From: Streptomyces sp. CT34
Lineage (GTDB): Bacteria > Actinomycetota > Actinomycetes > Streptomycetales > Streptomycetaceae
Assembly (NCBI RefSeq): GCF_000805335.1
Contig: NZ_KN708638.1
Location: 2,825,398-2,889,397, forward strand
Reading direction: 5' to 3'
DNA length: 64,000 bases
The notes beneath the pieces are model-generated. The model saw only the letters and a list, made by a program, of their open reading frames with translations, did not search any database and was not told the DNA's origin. The translations under genes were made by a program, and so were the position numbers. Positions 52,798-61,059 of this stretch are shown here, piece after piece (within the stretch, counting starts at the first letter, position 1; every line of letters starts with the position of its first letter).

Positions 52798-55700
52798 TCA
52801 GGTTCCCCTCTTCTTGTTCGGTATGAATGCGGAGTTGTGCGAGCCGCTGATTCCGGTGCTCTTGTGCTGTGTGAATTGGAATCCGTTGGATCCATGAGCC
52901 TCGACAGTGACGCCCTTGGGTACCGGATGGCTTCCCTCGTAGACCGGGGTCACGCTGTACTGGATGGTCTCGCCCTTCTCTGCCGCGGCTCGGACCTGGT
53001 TTTCTATGTGCCGCATGACGGGAGAGTTCGCGTAGGCGTGCATGGTGACGAAGTTCCGCGGGTCTCTGTTTGATCCGCCGAGCTGCGCGCCGAGCAGGTG
53101 GGCTCGATTGTATCCCTTGTCTTTTTCCCAACCGGGCGGGTCGCCATGGGGGTCGGTGGTGTGTTTGCCCATCATGTCCGCCCCCAGGGTGGCGTGCATA
53201 GCGGTGGGACGACCGTGTTCGTCCGGCTCTCCATAGCGGACCCGCCCGCCCCAGGAGGTGTCCGTCGGCTCGTTGCATGCTGCGAGGCCGAGGGGGTCGG
53301 ACCAGGTGAGGGGGTTGGGCACATAGGCGGCGGGGTTGGGCGCCGGGGCGAGGCCGAGGGGATCGAGGGTGAGGTAGCGGGCGGCTTCGGGGTCGTAGTG
53401 GCGGAAATAGTTGTAGTGGAGTTGGGTCTCCGGGTCGAAGTACTGGCCGGGAAAACGCAGTGGGGTGTACGCGCTGGCGGAGTGGTTCCAGCTCGTGGTG
53501 CCCCACACGGTCGACCGGGCGTGCCAGGCGATGCGGCCGCTCTCGTCGACGAGTTCGGTGGGGGTGCCGATGAGGTCGGTGACGATGGCGAAGAAGCGCT
53601 GGTCGACGATGTACTGAGGCGCCTCGGCCAGGGTTTTGCGTTCGGTCTGGGCAAGCGGTACCAGGCCGTCGTGGTCCCAGGTGAGGGTGAGGGCTTCGGG
53701 TGCGTCGTGGAGGTAGGTGCTCTGTTCTGTGAGGGTGCTGCCGTCCCAGGCGAAGCGGGTCTCTTCCAGGACGGTCTGCCGGTCGGCGGCCAGGCGTTGT
53801 TTGGCCATGCGTCGACCCAGTGGGTCGTAGAGGTAGCGCCATCGCGTGCCGTCGGGGGTGGTGACGTGGGTGAGGCGGTCTTCGGCGTCCCAGGTGTAGT
53901 GCCAGGTGTCGGGTTTGCGGGACAGGCGGGTCTTTTGCCGGAGTGTGACGCGGCCTTGGGCGTCGTGCTCGTAACGGATGTTGCCGGCGTGGTTGATGCG
54001 GGTGCCGGTGTAGGTGCGTTCGCCGCGGGCTTCGGGGTTGGGGTGGCGTCCTGGCCAGCTGGCGTGGGTTTGGTTGCCGTCCTGGTCGTATGCGTAGGTC
54101 TCGGTCCAGTTGTCGGCGCGGACGGCGGTTACCCGCCCTGCGGTGTCGAGGTCGAAGTGGCGGAGGCCGTCGAGTTGGTCGTCGATGTCGGTGAGATGGC
54201 CGTCCGGTCGGTAGGTGTAGGTGCGGCGCTGGAGGGGTTCCGGCGTGTGGGGTGCGCTGAGGGTCTGCCGGGCCAGCCGGCCCATGGCGTCCATGGTGCG
54301 TTCGAGGGCGAAGGCGTCGCCGAGTCGGCGGGTGGTCTCCCTGCCGATGGCGTCGTAGTCGGAGGTGAGGGTGCGGCCGGAGGCGGTGAGGGTTGTGCGG
54401 TTACCTGCGGCGTCGTAGGTGTAGGTGGTGGTGGCGCCGGTAGGTGTGGTGCGGGAGGTGCGGCGGCCCAGGGCATCGCATGTGGTGGCGACGGTGCGGC
54501 CGTTGACGGTCTCGGCGATGACGCGGCCGAGAGGGTCGTAATCGTAGGTGAGGACGGCTCCGGGGCCGGCGGCGTGGAGAAGCCTGCCGACGGGATCGTA
54601 GGTGTAGGTGGTCGTGTGGCCGTCCGCGGTCTTCTCGGCGAGGTTGCCCAGGTCGTCGTGGGCGTAGGTGATGGTCTGTCCGAGGGCGTTGACGCGGGTG
54701 GCCAGTTGTCCGGCGTCGTCGTAGGTGTAGGTGACGGTGTGTCCGTCGAAGTCGGTTTCCGAGACCAGCTGTCCGGCTGCGTCGTAGGTGTAGTTCCAGG
54801 TCAGACCTTGGGCGTTGGTGACCTGGGTGAGGCGCAGTTCGGTGTCGTGGACGAAGGTGTGGTGCGCCCCGTCGGGTGTGCTGCGGGCCTTGGACCGGTC
54901 GAAGTGGGTGTAGGCGTAGTGGGTGGTCCTGCCTTGGGGGTCGGTATGGCTCGTGCAGTTGCCCTCGCCGTCGTAGGTCCACTCTTCGGTGGTTCCGTCG
55001 GGGTTGGTGCGACCGGCCAGTCGGCCTTCGACCGTCCACGTCAGGTGTGTGGTCGCGCCGAGGGGGTTGGTGATGGCGGTGAGCCGGCCGAAGGCGTCGT
55101 AGCGGTATCGGGTGACGGCGCCGAGGGGGTTGGTGAAGGTGAGAGGGAGCCCGGCGTCGTTGCTGGTTATTCGTGTGGTGTTGCCGAGCGCGTCGGTGAC
55201 CGAGGTGACGTGGCCGCGCTGGTCGTAGGTGTAGCGGGTGGTCGTGCCGGCCGGGTCGGTCAGTGCGGTGCGGTTGCCGGCGTCGTCGTATTCGTGGTGC
55301 CAGTGGCGGCCGTCTGGGCCGGTGAGGTCGGTCAGCAGACCGCGGTCGTTGTAGGCGAGGAGGGACTGTGCTCCGTCGGGACGGGTGACGGTCGTCAGGC
55401 GCCCGGAGGTGTCGTAGGCGAGGCGGAGTGTGCGGCCCAGGGGGTCGGTGGTGGCAACGACCTTGTCGAACTCGTCGTACTCGGTGCGTGTGGTGCGGCC
55501 CAGGGGGTCGGTCCGGGCGGCGATCTGCAGGCGGTCGTTGATGAGGTAGTGCGTGGTGTGGCCGAGGGAGTTGGTGGCGGCGGTGACGCGGTATCCGGGC
55601 TCTGCGGCGGGCTGCTCGTAGTCGTAGCGGTAGCGCAGGTGCCCTTCGGTTCCCCCCTGGGATATGCAGCGGCTGGCGTGGTCGTAGCGGTACTCGTAGC

Positions 55701-56715
55701 GGCTGTCGTTCGAGTCGACCCAGGCTGTCATCCGGTGCTGGTCGTCGTACTCGAACCGGGTCGTGCCGCCGGAGGAGTTGGTGACGGTGGTGAGGTTGCC
55801 GTCGGGGTCGTGTCCGTAGGACACCACGTGGGTCTCGACGCCCTCTTCGCCGGTGTCGGCCAGGCGTAGGGCAGTGATCCTGCCGTGCTCGTCGCTGCTG
55901 GCTCTGAGGAGGTGACCGGCCGAGTGGCGGATGGCGACCAGGGCTTCGCTGTGGTCGTCGTAGTCGAAGGTGATGAAGTGGCCTTTGCCGTCGGCTATCT
56001 CGTCCAGCAGTGCCCAGCCCGGGGTGCGGGGGGCCGGGGAGAAGTGGCGGGTGTGGCCGTTTTCGGGGTCGTGGACGGCCCAGTCGCCTTCGAGAGTCCG
56101 TGTCAGCGGCCAGCGGGGGCCGTGGGCGGGCAGGGAGCGCTCGCCTGGCTGAGGGGTGTCGTAGGACAGGAGCATGCCGTCTTCGGTGACGAAGACGACG
56201 CCGTGATCGTCGATTTCGAGGCGCTGCTCGGCCGTCGAGGACCACGAGGGGCCCACCTGGCCTCCTACCCGGTAGGACGACTCGAATCTCCGCGTGAAGA
56301 CCAGGGGAAGGGCACCGGGAAGTGCGATGTCGGTGGCCTGCAGATAGACGTGCCCCGTGGCGACGTCCACGGGGTCGCCACAGCCGTTGATGGATCCCTC
56401 AGGGCGGGTGTGGTTGTTGGGGTGGCCGGATTCGGCTGCGCCACGGGCACCGCGGGAGGTGCCACCGTCGCCGCGCCGGCCGCCGCCGCTCGTGGCGTGC
56501 GGGGCGCGTGGCATGTCGTGCTTGTTGCCCTTGAGGAGCTTGTCGAGTTCCGCGGCGTGTTTGGCGTCGTTCTCGGCGTGGTTGGTGGCGACCTTCTTCA
56601 GCCGACCCCCGGCATCGTGGTACAGGTCCTGGACGGCCTTGCTCGCGTCCTTGGCCAGGGTCTTGCCCAGTTTCTCCGCGCCGTGCTCCAGCGCCTTGAC
56701 GATCCGGTTGCTCAC
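52798..56715 (-). CDS. Rhs-repeat polymorphic toxin with C-terminal nuclease
   Basis: 1305 residues. A helical N-terminus (1-70) is followed by a DUF6531-type segment (NGCGDPVDVATGHVYLQATD), more than 20 YD/Rhs repeats (for example TTRYTYDQRGHVTSVTDALGN), and the Rhs core end LRFPGQYFDPETQLHYN with DPLGL repeats near 1130-1165. The last ~140 residues are a DNA/RNA non-specific endonuclease-like toxin: GYNRAHLLGAQLGGSNRDPRNFVTMHAYAN holds the His/Asn catalytic pattern. The GTG start overlaps the upstream stop (GTGA). No signal peptide; delivery probably depends on the WXG-like partner and a type VII-like system. Confidence 0.92.
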   Translation of the reverse strand: MSNRIVKALEHGAEKLGKTLAKDASKAVQDLYHDAGGRLKKVATNHAENDAKHAAELDKLLKGNKHDMPRAPHATSGGGRRGDGGTSRGARGAAESGHPNNHTRPEGSINGCGDPVDVATGHVYLQATDIALPGALPLVFTRRFESSYRVGGQVGPSWSSTAEQRLEIDDHGVVFVTEDGMLLSYDTPQPGERSLPAHGPRWPLTRTLEGDWAVHDPENGHTRHFSPAPRTPGWALLDEIADGKGHFITFDYDDHSEALVAIRHSAGHLLRASSDEHGRITALRLADTGEEGVETHVVSYGHDPDGNLTTVTNSSGGTTRFEYDDQHRMTAWVDSNDSRYEYRYDHASRCISQGGTEGHLRYRYDYEQPAAEPGYRVTAATNSLGHTTHYLINDRLQIAARTDPLGRTTRTEYDEFDKVVATTDPLGRTLRLAYDTSGRLTTVTRPDGAQSLLAYNDRGLLTDLTGPDGRHWHHEYDDAGNRTALTDPAGTTTRYTYDQRGHVTSVTDALGNTTRITSNDAGLPLTFTNPLGAVTRYRYDAFGRLTAITNPLGATTHLTWTVEGRLAGRTNPDGTTEEWTYDGEGNCTSHTDPQGRTTHYAYTHFDRSKARSTPDGAHHTFVHDTELRLTQVTNAQGLTWNYTYDAAGQLVSETDFDGHTVTYTYDDAGQLATRVNALGQTITYAHDDLGNLAEKTADGHTTTYTYDPVGRLLHAAGPGAVLTYDYDPLGRVIAETVNGRTVATTCDALGRRTSRTTPTGATTTYTYDAAGNRTTLTASGRTLTSDYDAIGRETTRRLGDAFALERTMDAMGRLARQTLSAPHTPEPLQRRTYTYRPDGHLTDIDDQLDGLRHFDLDTAGRVTAVRADNWTETYAYDQDGNQTHASWPGRHPNPEARGERTYTGTRINHAGNIRYEHDAQGRVTLRQKTRLSRKPDTWHYTWDAEDRLTHVTTPDGTRWRYLYDPLGRRMAKQRLAADRQTVLEETRFAWDGSTLTEQSTYLHDAPEALTLTWDHDGLVPLAQTERKTLAEAPQYIVDQRFFAIVTDLIGTPTELVDESGRIAWHARSTVWGTTSWNHSASAYTPLRFPGQYFDPETQLHYNYFRHYDPEAARYLTLDPLGLAPAPNPAAYVPNPLTWSDPLGLAACNEPTDTSWGGRVRYGEPDEHGRPTAMHATLGADMMGKHTTDPHGDPPGWEKDKGYNRAHLLGAQLGGSNRDPRNFVTMHAYANSPVMRHIENQVRAAAEKGETIQYSVTPVYEGSHPVPKGVTVEAHGSNGFQFTQHKSTGISGSHNSAFIPNKKRGT

Positions 56716-57449
56716 TCGAAGCTCACCCCCGCGGCCTTCGATTCGAATTCCGCGGCGTGCGACGCCACGGTCTGCGCATGCCCGCGCAGCACCTCGGCGC
56801 GCTTGTGCAACTCCTCCGGGTGGATGGAGAAACTCTCCCCCGCACCACCCCCGCCCCCACCACCGCCGGAGACGCCGAGCGCGGACTCGGCGGCCTGGAA
56901 GACCATGCCGCTCACCGCCTTGCCGACCACCTCCACCAAGGGATTGATCGCGGCCTCGATGACCTGCCCGATGATGTACTGCTCCAACTGCTGCTCAAGG
57001 AAGTTCACCAGCTTCTTGCCCGCCGCTATGACCAGCGCCTCGGCCGCCTCCGCGATCCCCAGGGTGACGGCCGCGGCAGCCTGATCGGCCACGAACGTGA
57101 TGGCCAGCACGATCAGTTCACCGATCGCCTCCACCTTCATCGCCACGATCGTGTCGGCCGCGATATCGAGCGCGGTGGCCACCGTGTGGCAGGCGTTGAC
57201 CAGTTCCGTCATGTGACCGTTCGACAGCTGCCCCCACTTGGCCAGCAACGCCTCGTACGACGCACCCTGATACACCTCGGCCAGCTGGTGGATCGTCGAG
57301 GTGGAGTCCTTGTGGGTGTCGTCCAGCTTCTGTGCGAAATCCCTTACGTGGGAGGCGAATTCACGGACTTTGTCCTCATTGACGTTCGGCCAGTTCACCC
57401 CGATGAACTGAAGGAACGACACCACCTCATCAGGCAGTTCAATCGCCAT
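56712..57449 (-). CDS. WXG100/LXG-like helical protein, toxin partner
   Basis: 245 residues, nearly all helical. The N-terminal ~110 residues (LPDEVVSFLQFIGVNWPNVNEDKVREFASHVRDFAQ and YQGASYEALLAKWGQLSNGHM) match the CpnT/LXG-like N-domain of ESX-linked substrates, with W-x-G-like spacing. A long Ala/Val/Ile-rich middle (about 110-195) and a poly-Gly linker precede a second short helical module (HPEELHKRAEVLRGHAQTV). It is coupled to the Rhs gene by a four-base overlap. It probably guides or chaperones secretion of the toxin. Confidence 0.8.
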   Translation of the reverse strand: MAIELPDEVVSFLQFIGVNWPNVNEDKVREFASHVRDFAQKLDDTHKDSTSTIHQLAEVYQGASYEALLAKWGQLSNGHMTELVNACHTVATALDIAADTIVAMKVEAIGELIVLAITFVADQAAAAVTLGIAEAAEALVIAAGKKLVNFLEQQLEQYIIGQVIEAAINPLVEVVGKAVSGMVFQAAESALGVSGGGGGGGGAGESFSIHPEELHKRAEVLRGHAQTVASHAAEFESKAAGVSFE

Positions 57450-57631
57450 TGCGATCCCCCCTCGGCACTACCGAAGTAACAGCCCATCAGACAGGGGTCA
57501 AGGAACCGTAACGGATCAGCAATGGAATGTTCCGGATGTAGTCAGCGCGTCTGAACTCGCTCTTCCCAGAGGACTTCGTAGGGCCGTAGTGGAAGGAGTG
57601 CCCCCGTCCGCCGGAGGCAGGCGGCCAGGTA

Positions 57632-59251
57632 TCAGCGCGTACGCTCGACGCGTCGCTCGTCCCACACCGGATCGGCTGATTCGCGCAGCCGACCGTCGGA
57701 ACCGAAGACCAGGAAGCGGTCGAAGGAGCGGGCGAACCACCGGTCGTGCGTGACGGCCAGCACGGTGCCGTCGTACTCCTCCAGGGCTTCCTGCAGCGCC
57801 TCGGCGCTCTCCAGGTCGAGGTTGTCGGTCGGTTCGTCCAGGAGCAGGGCCGTGGTTCCCGCAAGTTCGAGGAGCAGGATGTGGAAGCGCGCCTGCTGTC
57901 CGCCCGAAAGGCGTTCGAAGCGCTGCTCGGCCTGCTGGGCCAGTCCGTACCGGCGCAGGACGGGCATCGCGGTGCCCCGGTCCCGGGAGTGCTCACTCCA
58001 CAGGGTGTCGAGCAGTGTCCGCCCCTCCAGTTCCGGGTGGGCGTGCGTCTGCGCGAAATGCCCTGCGACGACCCGCGCGCCGAGCTTCCACGACCCGGTG
58101 TGCGAAACCTCCTCGCCTGCGAGCAGCCGCAGGAAATGCGACTTGCCGGAGCCGTTGGAGCCCAGTACGCCGATCCGCTCGCCGTAGAACACCTCCAGGT
58201 CGAACGGCTTCATCAGCCCGCTGAGCTCCAGCCCCTGGCAGGCGATCGCGCGGACGCCGGTCCGTCCGCCGCGCAGGCGCATCCGGATGTCCTGCTCCTT
58301 GGGCGGCTCCGGTGGCGGTCCGGCTTCCTCGAACCTGCGCAGCCGGGTCTGCGCGGCTGCATACCGTGAGGCCATGTCATGGCTGACCGCCGCTGCCTGT
58401 TGCAGCGTGGTCACCAGCTTTCTCAACTGTGCGTGCTTCTCGTCCCAGCGCCGCCGCAGCTCCTCGAAGCGGGCGAACCGCTCCGCGCGTGCTTCGTGAT
58501 ACGTACCGAAGCCGCCGCCGTGTACCCACACATCGGCGCCGGCCGGGCCCGGCTCCACGCTGATGATCTTCTGTGCCGCGCGGGCGAGGAGTTCGCGGTC
58601 ATGGGAGACGAAGAGCACCGTCTTACGGGTCTGCTGGAGTTGCCCCTCAAGCCAGCGCTTGCCGGGCACGTCAAGGTAGTTGTCCGGTTCGTCGAGCAGC
58701 AGCACCTCGTCGTGGCCGCGCAGCAACGACTCCAGAACCAGCCGCTTCTGCTCCCCGCCCGAAAGGGTGCGCACCTGCCGCCACTGTGCCTTCTCGTAGG
58801 GCAGGCCCAGTGCGGCCATGGTGCACATGTCCCAAACGGTCTCGGCCTCGTACCCCTGCACCTCGGCCCAGTCGGCGAGCGCCTGCGCGTACTGGAGCTG
58901 TGCCGCCTCGTCGTCGACGGTCATGATGGCGTGCTCGGCGTCGTCAACGGCCTTCGCGGCTTCCCGGATGCGCGACGGCGCCACCGCGACGAGGAGGTCG
59001 CGCACCGTCCTCTCGTCCCGGACGCTGCCGACGAACTGCGGCATCACGCCGAGTCCGCCGCTGACCGTCACGGTGCCACCATGCGGGGTCAGTTCCCCTG
59101 CGATCAGTCGCAGCAACGTCGTCTTGCCCGCACCGTTGGGGCCGACCAGGGCGATGGTGGCACCCTCCGCGACCCGGAACGAGACATCGCCGAGCAGTGC
59201 CCGCCCGTCCGGCAAGTAGTACTCAAGATGTGCTGCCTCAAGATGCCCCAT
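57632..59251 (-). CDS. ABC-F family ATPase (ribosome protection type)
   Basis: 539 residues with two ATPase domains and no membrane segments. Domain 1: GPNGAGKTTLL, LSGGEQKRLVLES, LLLDEPDNYLD. Domain 2: GSNGSGKSHFL, LSGGQQARFHILL, LLLDEPTDNLD. Between them lies a charged helical linker (RFARFEELRRRWDEKHAQLRK), the part that enters the ribosomal E/P site in known members. Note GKS-H in the second P-loop in place of GKST/S. ABC-F proteins either regulate translation or protect ribosomes from antibiotics. It stands alone on its strand with a 547-base upstream gap, where a leader attenuator could lie. Confidence 0.9.
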   Translation of the reverse strand: MGHLEAAHLEYYLPDGRALLGDVSFRVAEGATIALVGPNGAGKTTLLRLIAGELTPHGGTVTVSGGLGVMPQFVGSVRDERTVRDLLVAVAPSRIREAAKAVDDAEHAIMTVDDEAAQLQYAQALADWAEVQGYEAETVWDMCTMAALGLPYEKAQWRQVRTLSGGEQKRLVLESLLRGHDEVLLLDEPDNYLDVPGKRWLEGQLQQTRKTVLFVSHDRELLARAAQKIISVEPGPAGADVWVHGGGFGTYHEARAERFARFEELRRRWDEKHAQLRKLVTTLQQAAAVSHDMASRYAAAQTRLRRFEEAGPPPEPPKEQDIRMRLRGGRTGVRAIACQGLELSGLMKPFDLEVFYGERIGVLGSNGSGKSHFLRLLAGEEVSHTGSWKLGARVVAGHFAQTHAHPELEGRTLLDTLWSEHSRDRGTAMPVLRRYGLAQQAEQRFERLSGGQQARFHILLLELAGTTALLLDEPTDNLDLESAEALQEALEEYDGTVLAVTHDRWFARSFDRFLVFGSDGRLRESADPVWDERRVERTR

Positions 59252-59798
59252 GGTCGCTCATTCTCACCAACGGATGCGCATCGGGCAACATTCCTCGGAA
59301 GCACAGCTTCCGGTTCACCGCGAGTGCGACCTCCGATACGGAATGAGGCGTGATTGATCAGGAGTCGGCCCAATTCCGATTCCAGATCAGGCCGGTGAAC
59401 CATGGACAACCGATCAAGCGACCTGTGAACTTCCCGTTCAACCGGGGGAACGCCGCCCCGGCGTCATACCGGCGTCATAGCGTCATTGGTGCCCCGAGAA
59501 ACGGGGAACCGGGGGAAAGGCGCAGAAGGTTGGGACCGTCAAGCAGACCGAACCGACCCCGAATCCTGTTCAGCCGCGGGACCGGGTGAGCGCGCGGGAA
59601 AGCATCGAGCTGCGCATCACCGACCCGAGCGGCCCGGCGATGGTGGCGGGGCACGCTCGCGGCTGGCGAAACAGCGCAGTTGACGGGTACTCATGACGGC
59701 GTGAAGCCAAGGCTGTTCCGTCTCCGCCCTCCACGGAGAACACGGATTTCCGTGGCAGGCCCGTCCCGCCCGGTTCGGCCTCATGAGGAGGACCACGA
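59252..59798. other. intergenic region between ABC-F and cupredoxin genes
   Basis: 547 bases separating divergent genes. It should carry both promoters. An in-frame minus-strand ATG at 59403 (MVHRPDLESELG) opens a frame that overlaps the ABC-F start and could be a leader peptide, but no attenuator could be folded with confidence. GAGGAGG at 59783-59789 is the cupredoxin ribosome binding site. Confidence 0.45.
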
Positions 59799-60065
59799 GT
59801 GGTACCTGTCCCGCTCACTTCGCCGCGCGTCCTGGACGGTTCGGCCGCCATGCCGTCGTCCTTGACCGTCCGCAAGGGCACCACGGTGACCTGGACCAAC
59901 CACGACAGGGCTCCGCACACGGTGACCAGCAGCGGCTCGGGCTCGCTGAATTCCCCGGTGCTACGAAAGGGCGGTTCCTACACCTTCACGTTCAAGTCCA
60001 CCGGCACGTTCAGCTACTACTGCAAGATTCACCCGTTCATGCACGGCACTGTCGTAGTGAAGTGA
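59799..60065 (+). CDS. cupredoxin (plastocyanin-like copper protein) lacking a signal peptide
   Basis: 88 residues. The blue-copper fold is clear: SLTVRKGTTVTWTNHDRAPHTV with ligand His40, and YYCKIHPFMHG with Cys75, His78 and Met81. Family members are exported and lipid- or membrane-anchored, but this frame has no signal peptide. The GTG at 59799 has GAGGAGG seven bases upstream, so translation is likely. The sequence before it reads as protein only in another frame, so the original N-terminus may have been lost by frameshift. Confidence 0.75.
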   Translation: MVPVPLTSPRVLDGSAAMPSSLTVRKGTTVTWTNHDRAPHTVTSSGSGSLNSPVLRKGGSYTFTFKSTGTFSYYCKIHPFMHGTVVVK

Positions 60066-60145
60066 AGCGAAGCCAAGTGGAGCGAAGTGGAGCCAAGTGG
60101 AGTGAAGCGGAGCGAAGTGAAGCCGAGTGAGGTGAGGTGAGGCGG
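60056..60145 (+). repeat. pentanucleotide repeat array (18 units of RGYSR)
   Basis: From 60056 every five bases fit RGYSR (AGTGA, AGCGA, AGCCA, AGTGG, GGTGA and so on) for 18 consecutive units. The first two units overlap the last codons and stop of the cupredoxin gene. The plus strand is almost pure purine plus C/T at one position. Confidence 0.85.
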
Positions 60146-60256
60146 GACGTGGCAGCCGGCCCCTGTGAACAGGGCAGGGTGCGTGGACTGCTGAACTGGT
60201 GGGCGCCTACAAGCCGTTGCATGCCGATATCAGCCAGGAGCCAAGGACGCTGTTTT

Positions 60257-60282
60257 TGCGTGAGACAGCTGCGTGAGACAGC
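60257..60282 (+). repeat. 13-bp tandem duplication
   Basis: TGCGTGAGACAGC is repeated exactly, head to tail. Confidence 0.9.
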
Positions 60283-60345
60283 GCTCGGTGATCCGGTTGT
60301 TCGGATCCGGCTCAACTCTGGTCGCGATGCCGGAAGATGCGGGAA

Positions 60346-60375
60346 TTCGGGATCCGGCCATTCGGGATCCGGCCA
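60346..60375 (+). repeat. 15-bp tandem duplication
   Basis: ATTCGGGATCCGGCC is repeated exactly, head to tail, followed by a degenerate third copy (GCACGGGATCTGGCC). Confidence 0.9.
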
Positions 60376-60451
60376 TCGCGGCACGGGATCTGGCCAGTGT
60401 CGGGCACCGTGGACTACGGCTGAGGGCCAGGGGTAGCTTGGCGGGACGTCG

Positions 60452-60484
60452 TTCGACTGGATCACGGCACTTCGACTGGATCAC
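60452..60484 (+). repeat. 14-bp direct repeat, 19-base period
   Basis: TTCGACTGGATCAC occurs at 60452-60465 and 60471-60484. Confidence 0.9.
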
Positions 60485-60580
60485 CGGCTTCAGGAGACCC
60501 GTTGGAGCGAAAGGCGCGTTTACGTGAACTGACCCTGGGGACTGGGGGCTTGCCCCTGTTGTGCCGGGCGGCGGCGGACG

Positions 60581-60610
60581 GTGACGGCGCATTCCGTGAC
60601 GGCGCATTCC
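60581..60610 (+). repeat. 15-bp tandem duplication
   Basis: GTGACGGCGCATTCC is repeated exactly, head to tail. Confidence 0.9.
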
Positions 60611-61059
60611 GGCAGGCTCGCATGGCCGAGATCCGGGAATTACGCGACAGGCGTTGGCCCGGCAGCGTCAATGGCGGCGCTGGCGGCTGCGGCTGCGGTT
60701 ACGGCTGCGGTTGCGACCACGGGTCCGATGAACTCGGGTGCTGTACGCGCGCTTTGGCGCAATCCGGCCGATCTCCGCCAGGGGATCGGGAAATTGGCGC
60801 GGGCGCTGCGCCCCGGCGGCTGACTGAAATTTTCCGATCCGCACCCCCGTGACGGTCATTCTCCAGGGCAGGCTCCCTTTCGTTTCCGGATCCGGCCGGC
60901 CGGATCCCGTACGGAATCACGTCCTTCCACTGCCCGGGCGTCGTCTCGCCGAATGCGCGGACGCGGGACCCGCCGTGACGTGCCGCGCCCAGTCGCTCCG
61001 AGCACGCGAAAAACCGTCATGAGCACGCTCTGTCTTCATCATTACGACCGGAGGCGTAC

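Larger units (their letters stand above)
60066..61059. other. 1-kb intergenic region rich in short tandem duplications
   Basis: No gene is convincing. Besides the pentamer array, perfect head-to-tail duplications lie at 60257-60282, 60346-60375 and 60581-60610, a spaced direct repeat at 60452-60484, and a GGCTGC/GGTTGC run near 60685-60720. The right end carries the ribosome binding site GGAGG (about 61050) of the carbamoyltransferase. Confidence 0.6.

Noticed and set aside
53098..55869. 923-codon plus-strand open frame across the Rhs gene
   Set aside because: It is a Val/Gly-rich mirror of the repeat-rich Rhs coding strand and has no family feature.
60451..60459. GTTCGACTG, identical to a half-site of the StrR operator
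   Set aside because: The second half is a direct repeat, not the inverted half at the proper spacing, and the site is far from the StrR-like regulator's cluster.
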